Notes: a model not told the origin generated them from the letters alone. Shown: positions 25,252 through 34,501, numbered from the stretch's first letter. The stretch is DNA of 64,000 bases from Paenibacillus lycopersici (GCF_010119935.1 NZ_CP048209.1:3909001-3973000); one strand, 5' to 3'. Made by a program: numbers and translations.

Positions 25252-25821
25252 GTGATTGTTATTCCGACAACCATTCTTCTTATCGAACCGGGAACGCGCG
25301 CCATCCCGTCTCCCCATCCTCTTCAGCAAAGCTGCCATAAGCTGTACCGAGCAGCAGCAACCAGCGAAATCCAGCGTCATATTCACACGGCGGATGCCGT
25401 CGTCCTGCACGTCCCGCATGCCGATCTGGTCGATTGGCAGACAGCGATCATAGGCATGAGACGGCTGCCCGTCTACTGGCTATGTTCGGAGGAGGCCGCG
25501 CATCAGCAGGCGGACTGGGGCTATGCGCCGGACGGCGTCATATTTCCTTCTATGACGGTGCATGAAATGAAGCTCGCCCTGCAATGGGGCCTTCGCATCT
25601 TTCAGCAGCGCAAGCATTGGTTGGAAGAGCGCGAGCAGCTGCTTATGCGACTCGAGGAACGGAAGTGGATTGACCAAGCGAAGGCCGTCCTATGTGAGGT
25701 CAAGGGCATATCCGAAGCCGAAGCGTATGATTTTCTGCGCAAGCAGGCGATGAATGAACGGAAACGGATCGGCGATATTGCCGCTTCGATCGTTAAGGTG
25801 TATCAGTTGATCCATGGCTAG
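25252..25821 (+). CDS. ANTAR-domain antiterminator with pseudo-receiver domain
   Basis: About 189 aa. The N-terminal receiver-like fold (ILLIEPGTR...DAVVLHVP) lacks an Asp at the usual phosphorylation strand, where His appears. A coiled-coil linker follows (QQRKHWLEEREQLLMRLEER), then a C-terminal ANTAR domain (WIDQAKAVLCEVKGISEAEA, then YDFLRKQAMNERKRIGDIAA). It probably binds the hexaloop hairpins in the flanking nirB and narK leaders and prevents termination when nitrate or nitrite is used. The start is unclear: the SD-like GAGGTGA overlaps the GTG at 25252, so initiation may be at the in-frame ATT 25261. Confidence 0.9.
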   Translation: MIVIPTTILLIEPGTRAIPSPHPLQQSCHKLYRAAATSEIQRHIHTADAVVLHVPHADLVDWQTAIIGMRRLPVYWLCSEEAAHQQADWGYAPDGVIFPSMTVHEMKLALQWGLRIFQQRKHWLEEREQLLMRLEERKWIDQAKAVLCEVKGISEAEAYDFLRKQAMNERKRIGDIAASIVKVYQLIHG

Positions 25822-25842
25822 CAAAATATTATGTTAGCTATA

Positions 25843-25872
25843 TTGACATCAAGATTTTAGCGTGCATATAAT
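25843..25872 (+). promoter_or_regulatory. Sigma-A promoter of narK-nasC
   Basis: TTGACA, an 18-nt spacer, TATAAT; start near 25879, directly before ANTAR hairpin P1. Confidence 0.85.
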
Positions 25873-25881
25873 GCAACTAAG

Positions 25882-25939
25882 CTCACAAAGATGTGAGTCT
25901 TGATCATGAAATAGTCGGCATGCACAAAGGCGTGCTGCC
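25882..25939 (+). promoter_or_regulatory. ANTAR two-hairpin RNA target in the narK leader
   Basis: P1 at 25882-25897: stem CTCAC/GTGAG, hexaloop AAAGAT. P2 at 25917-25939: stem GGCA-GCAC/GTGC-TGCC with one bulged T, hexaloop AAAGGC. A1 and G4 are conserved in both loops, as in the nirB leader. The linker is 19 nt, longer than at nirB (8 nt), and P2 does not overlap the terminator stem directly. Confidence 0.82.
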
Positions 25940-25949
25940 AGTGGCGATG

Positions 25950-25990
25950 AGGCCGTATTGCAGGTATGACGACTGCAGTGCGGCCTTTTT
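25950..25990 (+). terminator. Leader terminator upstream of narK
   Basis: 14-bp stem AGGCCGTATTGCAG / CTGCAGTGCGGCCT (two G-U) with a 9-nt loop, then TTTTT. It lies 42 nt before the narK ATG. Confidence 0.88.
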
Positions 25991-26031
25991 ATGTTCTTAA
26001 TCTTACGATTTGGAGAGGAGCTTGACTGTTT

Positions 26032-27276
26032 ATGACGCTGAATCGAGAGAGCTTTTTGAAGAGCGGGCATACCCCTACGCTTGCAAGCGCATTTCTGTAC
26101 TTTGACACGAGCTTCATGATTTGGGTGCTGCTCGGACCGCTGTCCGTCATTATTATGAACGATTACCAGATGGACGCTGCGCAAAAGGCGAACCTGGTCG
26201 CGCTCCCGGTACTCGGAGGTTCTATTCTACGGCTTGGGCTCGGCTACATGACGGATGTCATCGGGCCGAAACGCACCGGACAAATCGGGATGCTGCTAAC
26301 GGTCATCCCCCTCGTCTGGGGCTGGAAGCTCGCCGATTCGCTTAGCGAGCTGTACATCGTCGCGCTGCTGCTCGGCATTGCCGGCGCTTCGTTCGCCGCG
26401 GCGCTGCCGCTCGCGAGCCGCTGGTATCCGCCGCACTATCAAGGCCTTGCGATGGGCATCGCCGGCGCCGGGAACAGCGGAACCGTGTTCGCCACGCTAT
26501 TCGCCAATCGGATTGCGGAGCATTTCGGATCCTGGCACGTCGTCTTCGGTCTCGCGCTGATCCCGATCGCGGCGGCGTTCGTCGCGTTCACCCTCTTCGC
26601 CAAGGACAGCCCGAATCAGCCGGCGCCGCGCAAGCTCTCCGACTACGGCGCGGTGCTGAAGCAACGCGATACGTGGATGTTCTGCCTTTTATACGGCGTC
26701 ACCTTCGGCGGATTCGTCGGCATGTCGGGCTATCTTACGATTTTCTTCAATACGCAGTATGGATTGAGCCCCGTGCACGCGGCTGATTTTACGACCGTCT
26801 GCGTGATCGCCGGCAGCTTCTTCCGCCCGGTCGGGGGCTGGCTGGCGGATAAGTTCGGCGGCATCCGCATGCTGTTCGCGCTTTATGGCGCGGCTGCGCT
26901 GATGATGGCCTGCATCGCTTCCCTTCCTCCGCTCTATCTCATTCTTCCGCTGCTGTTCATTGGAATGATGGCGCTCGGCATGGGTAACGGTTCCGTCTTC
27001 CAGCTTGTGCCGCAGCGCTTTAAGAACGAGCTCGGCATCGTCACCGGCATCGTCGGCGCTGCCGGCGGCTTAGGCGGTTACTTCCTGCCGAACGTGCTGG
27101 GCAGCTTGAAGCTGTCGACCGGCTCGTACACGCCGGGCTTTCTGATTCTGAGCGGGGGCGCGCTGGTATGCATCGGGCTCATCGCGGCTGCGCAAGGGAC
27201 ATGGAAGCGGACATGGTTCTCCGTGGGGCGCAAAGCTGCTCATGCAGATGCCGGAGGATCGACAATTGCGTCATAG
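26032..27276 (+). CDS. narK: Nitrate/nitrite transporter, NarK/NasA MFS family
   Basis: 414 aa with 12 helices. The nitrate-signature segments are present: [13 protein letters not shown] (helix 5) and [16 protein letters not shown] (helix 11), with Arg residues in helices 2 and 8 regions. It imports nitrate and probably exchanges or exports nitrite. First gene of an operon with nasC, 33 nt apart, controlled by the ANTAR leader. The SD (GGAGAGGAG) is rather far from ATG, about 12 nt. Confidence 0.94.
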   Translation: MTLNRESFLKSGHTPTLASAFLYFDTSFMIWVLLGPLSVIIMNDYQMDAAQKANLVALPVLGGSILRLGLGYMTDVIGPKRTGQIGMLLTVIPLVWGWKLADSLSELYIVALLLGIAGASFAAALPLASRWYPPHYQGLAMGIAGAGNSGTVFATLFANRIAEHFGSWHVVFGLALIPIAAAFVAFTLFAKDSPNQPAPRKLSDYGAVLKQRDTWMFCLLYGVTFGGFVGMSGYLTIFFNTQYGLSPVHAADFTTVCVIAGSFFRPVGGWLADKFGGIRMLFALYGAAALMMACIASLPPLYLILPLLFIGMMALGMGNGSVFQLVPQRFKNELGIVTGIVGAAGGLGGYFLPNVLGSLKLSTGSYTPGFLILSGGALVCIGLIAAAQGTWKRTWFSVGRKAAHADAGGSTIAS

Positions 27277-27309
27277 ATAGCTCGCCGTAAGCATAAAGGG
27301 GGAATTACG

Positions 27310-29451
27310 ATGGCGCTGCCGCCGCTCGCTGCCGCTGCCTCTTCGCAGGCAGATCGGCTATACTCGCACTGCTGCTATTGCAGCATGCAGTGCGGGATGG
27401 ATCTCATCCGCGCCGATAATGAGATCGGTTGGGAAATAAAGCCGAGCCAGCTCTTCCCGGTCGCAACCGGCCGGTTATGCCAGAAAGGACTGAATGCGCT
27501 CGGTCATGTCGTCCACCCGGACCGTCTGCTTTCGCCGATGCGGCGCGTTGCTCCCGATGAGCATGCGCGCGCTTCGTGGCAATCGGCGAGCTGGGATCAT
27601 GCACTGGATGATATCGCGGCCCGCATGAAGGCGATTCAGCAGCAATACGGGAACGATGCGGTATCCGTGTTCGGCGGCGGGTCGCTAACGAACGAGGTTT
27701 GTTATTTGCTCGGCAAATTCGCCCGCGCCGCGCTGCGCACCAAGCATATCGATTACAACGGGCGGTACTGCATGTCTTCGGCAGCCGCTGCACAGCTGCG
27801 CGCTTTTGGCGCGGATCGGGGCTTGAACGCAGCGCTCGACGAGATTCCGAAGGCGAAGTACGTCATTCTGGCAGGCACCAACATTGCCGAATGCCAGCCG
27901 ACGATGGTCCCTTACTTGCTCGAAGCGAAGAAGCAAGGCGCCATCATCGTGACCATCGATCCTCGCCGAACGATGACCTCCAAGATCGCGGATATCCATA
28001 TTAACTTGCAGCCCGGCTTCGACTCCGTCTTCGCGAGCGGGCTGATGCATGTCATCCTTGAGGAAGGCTTGCATGACTCGCGGTATGTCGAGGCGCATAC
28101 GAGCGGATTCGCAGATGTCCGCGAGGCGGTGCGCGCCTTCTCGCCGGATAACGTCTCGCATTATACCGGCATACCGAAGGAAGTTATTCGCACCGTGGCT
28201 CGCGGCTTTGCTCAGGCTGAGACCGGCTTGATCTTCACGGCGCGCGGTCTGGAGCAGCAAGTGAACGGGGTTGAACATACGCTCAGCTATATCAACCTCT
28301 GCCTTGTCACCGGCAAGATCGGCAGGCCCGGCTGCGGATTTGGTCCGATTACCGGCCAAGCGAACGGTCAAGGCGGCCGCGAGCATGGGCAGAAAGCCGA
28401 TCAGCTGCCCGGTTACCGATTGATCGAAGATCCGGCCGCGCGGCGTCATGTCGCATCCGTGTGGGGCATCGACCCGGACGAACTGCCCGGCAAAGGCGTC
28501 TCGGCCTATGAGCTATATGGCAAAATACTTGACGGCGAGATCAAAGCGATGATCGTGCTCGGCTCCAATCCGCTCGTCTCCAGTCCGAATAGCGCTCGCG
28601 TAGCCGAAGCGCTGCAGAAGCTCGAATTGCTCGTCATCATCGATATGTTCGCAACGGAAACAGCCGACTATGCGCACTGGCTGCTGCCGTCCTCCTCTTT
28701 CCTCGAAGCCGAAGGAACGCTGACTAATCTGGAAGGCCGCGTCTTCCATCGTCCGAAAGCGTTCGAGACGCCGGGCGAGGCGCTTGAGGATTATAAAATC
28801 ATTGGCATGCTGGCCGAGAAGCTCGGTAGAGGACGGTACGCCGCGTACGCTTCGCCAGAGGCCATCTTCGACGAGCTGCGCCTTGCTTCGGCCGGCGGAA
28901 TCGCCGATTACGGCGGCATGTCTTATACGAGGCTGAAGGAGGAGAAGGGTCTGTTCTGGCCATGCCCGTCGCCAGACCATCCCGGTACGCCGCGCATGTT
29001 CGAGAACGGCGCATTCCTGCACGCTGACGGACGCGCCAAGCTGCATCCCATTACGCCGATGGAGCCCGCGGAGACGACGGACCGCGATTATCCGTTCATC
29101 TTGACAACGGGGCGGCTGGGCAACCATTACTTAAGCGGCGCGCAAACTAGAAGGACAGCGGCTTTACTGAAGAAAGCGGCTGTCCCGGTAGCCGAGATTC
29201 ACCCGCATGCGGCCGAACGGATCCTGCTTCGTCCGGGGGACCGCCTGCGGCTGACTACGCGAAGAGGCTCGCTCGTCTTCGACGTGAAGGTGACGGCCGA
29301 TATCCACCCCACAAGCGTGTTCGTCCCCTTCCATTGGGGCGGCGAGCATTCCATCAATCTGTTGACGAACGATGCGTTAAGTCCAATCAGCCGGATGCCG
29401 GAGTTCAAAGTATGCGCGGTCCGGCTGGAGCGCGTCGGTCAAGAAGCATAA
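27310..29451 (+). CDS. nasC: Assimilatory nitrate reductase catalytic subunit (molybdopterin)
   Basis: 713 aa. The N-terminal [4Fe-4S] motif is C21-x2-C24-x3-C28 with the fourth Cys in GRLCQKG, then HPDRLLSPMRR. Typical bis-MGD oxidoreductase segments follow: NGRYCMSSAAAAQLRAFG, GTNIAECQP, GFGPITGQANGQGGREHGQ and the C-terminal LTTGRLGNHYLSGAQTRR. It reduces nitrate to nitrite in the cytosol. There is no C-terminal BFD domain and no NasB-like electron-transfer gene next to it, so the electron donor must be elsewhere. SD GGGGG at 9 nt. Confidence 0.94.
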   Translation: MALPPLAAAASSQADRLYSHCCYCSMQCGMDLIRADNEIGWEIKPSQLFPVATGRLCQKGLNALGHVVHPDRLLSPMRRVAPDEHARASWQSASWDHALDDIAARMKAIQQQYGNDAVSVFGGGSLTNEVCYLLGKFARAALRTKHIDYNGRYCMSSAAAAQLRAFGADRGLNAALDEIPKAKYVILAGTNIAECQPTMVPYLLEAKKQGAIIVTIDPRRTMTSKIADIHINLQPGFDSVFASGLMHVILEEGLHDSRYVEAHTSGFADVREAVRAFSPDNVSHYTGIPKEVIRTVARGFAQAETGLIFTARGLEQQVNGVEHTLSYINLCLVTGKIGRPGCGFGPITGQANGQGGREHGQKADQLPGYRLIEDPAARRHVASVWGIDPDELPGKGVSAYELYGKILDGEIKAMIVLGSNPLVSSPNSARVAEALQKLELLVIIDMFATETADYAHWLLPSSSFLEAEGTLTNLEGRVFHRPKAFETPGEALEDYKIIGMLAEKLGRGRYAAYASPEAIFDELRLASAGGIADYGGMSYTRLKEEKGLFWPCPSPDHPGTPRMFENGAFLHADGRAKLHPITPMEPAETTDRDYPFILTTGRLGNHYLSGAQTRRTAALLKKAAVPVAEIHPHAAERILLRPGDRLRLTTRRGSLVFDVKVTADIHPTSVFVPFHWGGEHSINLLTNDALSPISRMPEFKVCAVRLERVGQEA

Positions 29452-29531
29452 GCTCGGAAGAAATGAGCCCGCTCTGCCGAAACTGTGCGGCTGCTTCCGC
29501 CTATGGCAGCGGATCCATAATGGCCGCGTCG

Positions 29532-29587
29532 AATGGTGCGTATTGGTACACCCTATAGGGAGTGTACGATACGTACCATTCTTTTTG
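29532..29587 (+). terminator. Terminator of narK-nasC
   Basis: Long imperfect hairpin: AATGGTGCGTAT pairs with ATACGTACCATT and GTACAC with GTGTAC, with one bulge; TTCTTTTTG follows. It lies 80 bp after nasC. The 320-bp gap to the next gene contains nothing else recognised. Confidence 0.75.
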
Positions 29588-29772
29588 TACGTCTGCATCG
29601 TACATCAGACGTCTCAAGCGAATGAAGCCCTGACCCCTTGCTCCATAAAACATGCGGCTTTGGCCGCCAGAGAAAGCATGGGCGGCGACAAATTCAATGA
29701 TTTTACCGCATGATTAGCCAAGAGCCCCACCCTTCTGTTAGAATGGAATGCAGCATCTGGAGAGCGGAGGAT

Positions 29773-30588
29773 ATGGAATTGGACTACATCGTACTCGATA
29801 TTGAATTCAACGGAAGAAAATTCGCCAGCGACCTGCCGATGGAGGTCATTGAAATCGGCGCGGTCCGGCTGGATGCGGAGCTTCGGCAGACCGGCCGGTT
29901 TACGGCGCTGGTCAAACCGGTTTATTTTGCCAAGCTGAACGATTTCATTCAGAAGAAAACGGGCATTCCCCAGGAGGGCATCGATGCCGCGGACGGGTTC
30001 CCGAAGGTCATCGGCGACTTCTTGAGCTGGCTTGGCCCAAGCGAGCAATTCCTGATCATTACGTGGGGCGGAGAGGACATGAAGCGCATCGTGTTCGACA
30101 CGCGGATGCACGGTCTTGACGACGCGTATTGGCTCGGCGTCCATTACTACGATCTGCTGAAAGGCTACATCCGGTATAAAGGCGTCACCAACGATGTCAG
30201 CGTAGAGAACGCGCTGGCGGATCTCGGCATTACGGCCGAGGACAATCAGGCGCACCGGGCGCTCGATGACGCGCGCATGACCGCGGATATCTTCCGCGCC
30301 GTGTTCGACAAGCTCGATTTCGGCCGGATCCAGCAATACGTCGACGTGTACTCCAACGCCAAGGAACGCAAGCTCGTGAAGAACGCCATCCGCATCATCG
30401 CCGCCCAGAAAGTGAAGCCGACGTGGCCGCTTATCGTGGAGCATGTGCTGACCGGCAAAATCGCCACCGACGACGAACGCAAAATGGCCGAGCTCGAAGC
30501 ATACTTCGACGCCGAGATGGCCAAGTCGCCGAGCAAACCGCGCCCAGCGGCGCCGGCGCCCGAACACGCGACCGATCCGTCGAGTTAA
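29773..30588 (+). CDS. 3'-5' exonuclease, DnaQ/KapD-like
   Basis: About 271 aa. DEDDh exonuclease motifs: ExoI YIVLDIEFN, ExoII around ITWGGEDMKRI, and ExoIII H-x-ALDDA (QAHRALDDARMTADI). ATG at 29773 is preferred: GGAGAG lies about 8 nt upstream, and the protein then starts MELDYIVLDIEF as in relatives. The C-terminal about 70 aa tail (APAPEHATD end) is Pro/Ala-rich. It may act on RNA or DNA 3' ends; sporulation inhibitor KapD is a relative, but orthology is not certain. Confidence 0.85.
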   Translation: MELDYIVLDIEFNGRKFASDLPMEVIEIGAVRLDAELRQTGRFTALVKPVYFAKLNDFIQKKTGIPQEGIDAADGFPKVIGDFLSWLGPSEQFLIITWGGEDMKRIVFDTRMHGLDDAYWLGVHYYDLLKGYIRYKGVTNDVSVENALADLGITAEDNQAHRALDDARMTADIFRAVFDKLDFGRIQQYVDVYSNAKERKLVKNAIRIIAAQKVKPTWPLIVEHVLTGKIATDDERKMAELEAYFDAEMAKSPSKPRPAAPAPEHATDPSS

Positions 30589-30629
30589 CGACATCGAATG
30601 CACGACATCGAATGCACGACATCGAATGA
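30588..30629 (+). repeat. Three tandem 14-bp repeats
   Basis: Unit ACGACATCGAATGC repeated three times (last copy ends A), beginning in the exonuclease stop codon region. Degenerate further copies may follow (GGCTTCGAATGAACGACG). Confidence 0.8.
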
Positions 30630-30704
30630 ATGGCTTCGAATGAACGACGCTTGGATATGCAGCCCTTTGCAGCTGTCGTGAACCGCTAGGTTTTTCGGCA
30701 GCAA

Positions 30705-30749
30705 CGCAACTAAACCCGCCTACGACTCCAACGGCGGGTTTAGTTTGCG
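30705..30749. terminator. Bidirectional hairpin between convergent genes
   Basis: 16-bp stem CGCAACTAAACCCGCC with GGCGGGTTTAGTTTGCG, loop 12 nt, between the convergent exonuclease and acetyltransferase genes. No long U tract. Confidence 0.6.
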
Positions 30750-30793
30750 TTACGCTATTTATGCTGATTTGTAAGCATCCGTCCCGCACAGGA

Positions 30794-31192
30794 TCATCTG
30801 ACTCGATGAATCAGGAACGCATTCTCCACCCGTTCAAAGCCGATGCGCGGATAATACTCCATCGCGCCCGGCGCCGAAAGCAGCAGCAGCGTCACTTCTT
30901 CGCCCAGCTGTTCCCGCAGCCGATTCACAAGCGCCGTCCCGATGCCGGACGATTGATATTCCTTGCAAACCGCCAGGTCCGACAAATAGCAGCAGTACGC
31001 GTAATCCGTAATGGCGCGGGCGATGCCGACTAATCGGTCCTCGTCCCAGGCGGTCACGGTAATATCGGCATGCTCGATCATGCGGCCAATGCGGTCAAGG
31101 TCGTCGACGGGACGCCTCATCCCCGCGCTTCGGAACACATCCGCGACGTCGGCGGCTTGAAGCGGACAATTGATTCGGTACAAGATAGCCAT
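30794..31192 (-). CDS. GNAT family N-acetyltransferase
   Basis: About 132 aa. The acetyl-CoA motif A is visible (LAVCKEYQSSGIGTALVNRL; Q/R-x2-G-I-G-T/A) with the C-terminal YYPRIGFE. ATG at 31192 follows GAGGTG at about 8 nt; the GTG at 31225 has no SD. The substrate is unknown. Confidence 0.88.
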   Translation of the reverse strand: MAILYRINCPLQAADVADVFRSAGMRRPVDDLDRIGRMIEHADITVTAWDEDRLVGIARAITDYAYCCYLSDLAVCKEYQSSGIGTALVNRLREQLGEEVTLLLLSAPGAMEYYPRIGFERVENAFLIHRVR

Positions 31193-31314
31193 GATTTCAC
31201 ACCTCGTAGGATAAGTTGGTTTCACTTATCATAGCCGATGGCATGGCCTAACGGAAAGTACCAATTCCGAGGATTTCCAGTAGACCGCTCTAGTCCGCGT
31301 CAAGATTAGAAAGG

Positions 31315-32040
31315 CTAGAACAGGCTCGAAGCCGCGGATTCCAAATGGCTTGCCACGCGGTTCCAGATCGTGTCGGTGACGAGCCCGAGGTTCGAGCCGC
31401 GCTCCGGATGCACGAAAGGTTCCTCTTTGCGAAAATAGTGCTGATGGCCGCCGATGGTCTGAACCGGAATAATATGCTTCGGCGCAAATTTCATCCGGTT
31501 CCAGAACGGGACGCCCCATCGGTTTCGGCTGATGCCGCCCCAGCTGCCGAGACGCGTAATGTAATCCGCGCAAAACCCTTTGCCGTCCACCGAAACGATA
31601 TAATGCACTTTATCGGCGTGCTCCTCGCGGATCGGCAGCTTAGGCGAGCCGATCTGCACGACGCGCCAATCCGGGACGATCCCTTCCTGGCCCAGCATGA
31701 CCGCAGCCTGATAAGCCGCCACGCCGCCTCCGCTATGGCCGATGAGCAGGACGGGCCGGCCGGCGGACAGGTTCCGGATTTGTTCGACCGCCGCTTTCGC
31801 GCCCGACTGCACCGCTTTGCGCAGACGGTACAGATCCTTCCGCACCATGAGCAGCTGCGCGTATAAGTTGCGCGTATGATCGCCGTACGGATACAGGGCG
31901 CGAATGCGCGAAATCATGCCGGACTGCTCGAACCTGCGCTGTAAATCGTTCATGCATTCCAAGAAAATCGTTCTGGATGAACCGACGCCCGCAAGCAAAT
32001 AAATATCCCATCCGAAAGTAACGTCTGTCTGTGGCTGCAC
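31315..32040 (-). CDS. Alpha/beta-hydrolase, lipase-like
   Basis: 241 aa. The nucleophile elbow is GHSGGG within VLLIGHSGGGVAAYQAAVML, a lipase class 3 / PGAP1-like pattern. Possible acid and base residues are Asp in GLVTD and His in GGHQHYF. No signal peptide, so cytosolic. Start GTG at 32040 with GGTGA at 7 nt. The substrate cannot be told. Confidence 0.75.
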   Translation of the reverse strand: MQPQTDVTFGWDIYLLAGVGSSRTIFLECMNDLQRRFEQSGMISRIRALYPYGDHTRNLYAQLLMVRKDLYRLRKAVQSGAKAAVEQIRNLSAGRPVLLIGHSGGGVAAYQAAVMLGQEGIVPDWRVVQIGSPKLPIREEHADKVHYIVSVDGKGFCADYITRLGSWGGISRNRWGVPFWNRMKFAPKHIIPVQTIGGHQHYFRKEEPFVHPERGSNLGLVTDTIWNRVASHLESAASSLF

Positions 32041-32178
32041 GTTGAATCACCGCCCTGTCGTCTTGCCGAAGCGTATGCTTGGCGCCGTGCACCTAGTATG
32101 CGCATTGAATACGGTGCCATTCACGCTGCAAACGGTTACTCCATCGTATTCGCCGCCAGCCGTCCGCGTTTCAGATTT

Positions 32179-34017
32179 TCACAAGACGTTCAGCGCCTTC
32201 TTCTTCGCCAATTGCTCGCGCAGCTCCATATCCAATGCGGCGTATTGGCTGTCCGTCGGCTTCAACGTGCTGATTTCGCCAAGCAGCAGGGCGATGCGCG
32301 TCGTGACGAGCATCAGCTCTTCCTCTCGCTGCTGTTTCAGCTGGCGTTTGCTGGCCTTCGGCTGCGCCGTTTCCGCGGGATCGCCTTCCTCGCCGCTCAC
32401 GTCTGCTTTCGCATCGGCGGGCGCCTCTTCCCGCTCGTCGCGCTCTTGCCGCTCCCGATGTTCGATATAGTCGCGGAACCCGCTCTCCCATCGCCGTATC
32501 GCGCCATCCCCGACGACCAGCAGCTTATTGCAAAGCTTCTCGATCAAATACCGGTCGTGCGAGACGATAATCAGCGTGCCGCCGTACGATGCCAGCGTCT
32601 GCTCCAGCTGTTCGCGGCTTGCCAGGTCCAGGTGGTTGGTCGGCTCGTCGAGAATGAGCACGTCCTGCTCCTGCAAGATGAGCTCCGCCAGCTTGATGCG
32701 CGTCCGTTCGCCCAGGCTGAGCTGCCCGATCGGCTTGCCGAGCATCGCTTCGTCGAAGCCCATGTTCGCCAGCAGCGTTCGCGCGTGGCCGACGTCGTCC
32801 CGCATCGCATACGCGTCCCGCAATCGTTCAAGCACCGTGCGGCTGCCTTCCAGATCGGTCACGTCCTGCGTCAGATACGCGATTCGCGCCGTCGGACTGA
32901 TCCACAGATCGCCGGCCTCTACCGGCTGGCGTCCGGTGATCATCTCGATCAGCGTCGTTTTGCCCGCGCCGTTCGGTCCGATCAGCCCGATCTTCTCGCC
33001 GCGCTGCAAGTAGAAGGAGCTGTCGCGGAACAGCGTCCGTTCGCCGAAGCTTTTGCCGATACGGGACGCTTCGACGATCCGCCGGCCGCGTTTGCCGGGA
33101 CTGTCCCAGCCGAACGTTACCTTCGCCTCTTCCTTCGGCTTCTTTACGCCCTCGAGCTCGATTTTCTCCAGCCGGTGGATACGCGATTTGATCTGTTTAT
33201 CCATGTTCTTGGCTTTGCTGCGGTAAAACTCCTTCACTCCGCGCATTTCCGCCATTTTGCCCGTCTTGCCGGCCTCGCGGTGCGCCTTGGCCGACCAGTT
33301 CTTGAGCCGGTTGATCTCGGCCTCGATCTTCCGCTCGTATTTCTGCCGCTCTTCGAACCGGTGCAGCTGGGTGGCGAAGCGGCGCTCCTTCTCCTCGCGA
33401 TAGTACGTGTAATTGCCGGCATAATCGACCGATTCGCCGTCTTGCAGCTCGATGATTCTGTCGACCGCCGCGTCCAGGAAGTAGCGGTCGTGCGAAATGA
33501 CGATCGTCGTGCCGCCGAACGACCGAAGCTCCCCGATCAGCCAGTCGACGCCTTGAAAATCCAGATGGTTCGTCGGTTCGTCGAGCAGCAGAATATCCGG
33601 TTTGGACGCCCATATATGCGCGATGGCCAGCTTTGTCTTCTCGCCGCCGCTTAAGCCGGAGAACCTTGCCTCCTCCCATCCCTTCACGTTCCGCAAGCCG
33701 AGATGGCTCGATATTTCCAGGAAACGCCGGCTTCCTTCCGTCTCGTCCTCCAGCTCCGGCATGGCGCTCAACGAATGCACCGTATACGAGGTCGATTGGC
33801 GCAAATACCCGATCCGCAGGCCTGCCGCATGGTAAGCGAGCGTCCCTCCGTCCGGCTGCATGGCGCCGAAGATCAGATTGGCCAGCGTCGTCTTGCCCGC
33901 GCCGTTCATCCCGACGAGCCCGATCCGCTCGCCTGCCGCGATATCCGCGTCGACTTTCCGCAGGACGGCCTGCTCGCCGAATTGTTTGCTGAGATTGCGT
34001 AGGGTCAGTAATGTCAT
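32179..34017 (-). CDS. ABC-F family ATP-binding protein (ribosome-associated)
   Basis: 612 aa, two ABC domains without membrane segments. Walker A is GMNGAGKT and GPNGAGKT; signatures are SGLSGGEKTKLA and GQLSLGERTRIK; each domain has LDEPTNHLD. The linker between (about residues 200-300, Lys/Arg/Glu-rich helices) is the P-site tRNA interaction motif region. A charged C-terminal extension follows. ABC-F proteins act on ribosomes. The long leader with an internal terminator suggests antibiotic-inducible attenuation as in vmlR/lsa-type genes (inference). Confidence 0.9.
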   Translation of the reverse strand: MTLLTLRNLSKQFGEQAVLRKVDADIAAGERIGLVGMNGAGKTTLANLIFGAMQPDGGTLAYHAAGLRIGYLRQSTSYTVHSLSAMPELEDETEGSRRFLEISSHLGLRNVKGWEEARFSGLSGGEKTKLAIAHIWASKPDILLLDEPTNHLDFQGVDWLIGELRSFGGTTIVISHDRYFLDAAVDRIIELQDGESVDYAGNYTYYREEKERRFATQLHRFEERQKYERKIEAEINRLKNWSAKAHREAGKTGKMAEMRGVKEFYRSKAKNMDKQIKSRIHRLEKIELEGVKKPKEEAKVTFGWDSPGKRGRRIVEASRIGKSFGERTLFRDSSFYLQRGEKIGLIGPNGAGKTTLIEMITGRQPVEAGDLWISPTARIAYLTQDVTDLEGSRTVLERLRDAYAMRDDVGHARTLLANMGFDEAMLGKPIGQLSLGERTRIKLAELILQEQDVLILDEPTNHLDLASREQLEQTLASYGGTLIIVSHDRYLIEKLCNKLLVVGDGAIRRWESGFRDYIEHRERQERDEREEAPADAKADVSGEEGDPAETAQPKASKRQLKQQREEELMLVTTRIALLLGEISTLKPTDSQYAALDMELREQLAKKKALNVL

Positions 34018-34153
34018 ATCCGATCACCACTCCGATTTGTAGTTGAATAACTGACAAGGGCGATGATAATCGAACTCCGCACAGAGCGCTGCCGGCTTGA
34101 CGAGAGGCGGCCGGGAAGTTCCGGTCCGCTCGGCGTCGCTGCCCTTGCAACAC

Positions 34154-34181
34154 AAAAAAGCCGCAGGCAGTGCCCGCGGCT
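34154..34181 (-). terminator. Terminator inside the ABC-F leader
   Basis: Minus strand: 11-bp stem (AGCCGCGGGCA / TGCCTGCGGCT, one G-U) followed by TTTTTT, 137 nt upstream of the ABC-F start and about 320 nt after the likely promoter. Confidence 0.75.
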
Positions 34182-34501
34182 CGCAGCAAACGAAATCGGA
34201 TAGACGTGAATAGCACTGTCTCCGCTAGCTGGAAACGGCAGAAGCCGTCCTCATGCCGGTTCCGCGCGTTCAAGAAATCGGCCTTCCGCGAATCGCGCCT
34301 CTTCGGCAAGTCGAATTCAAGCGGACGCCGATATCGCGCCGGATGACAGCGGGAGTATCTCCCATTAGACACACGTAACCCATTCCGCTTCGCGCACAGG
34401 CAAAGCATCTCTGTTCGTCATTATTCGAAAATCATGATCGACAGGGAATTAAGTCCACATGATGTCTAATTGGATACCTCCGATACGGTTAAGTTGCGAC
34501 C

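Noticed and set aside
34365..34421. 18-codon leader peptide for ABC-F attenuation
   Set aside because: No SD upstream, so translation is doubtful; mentioned only as a possibility.
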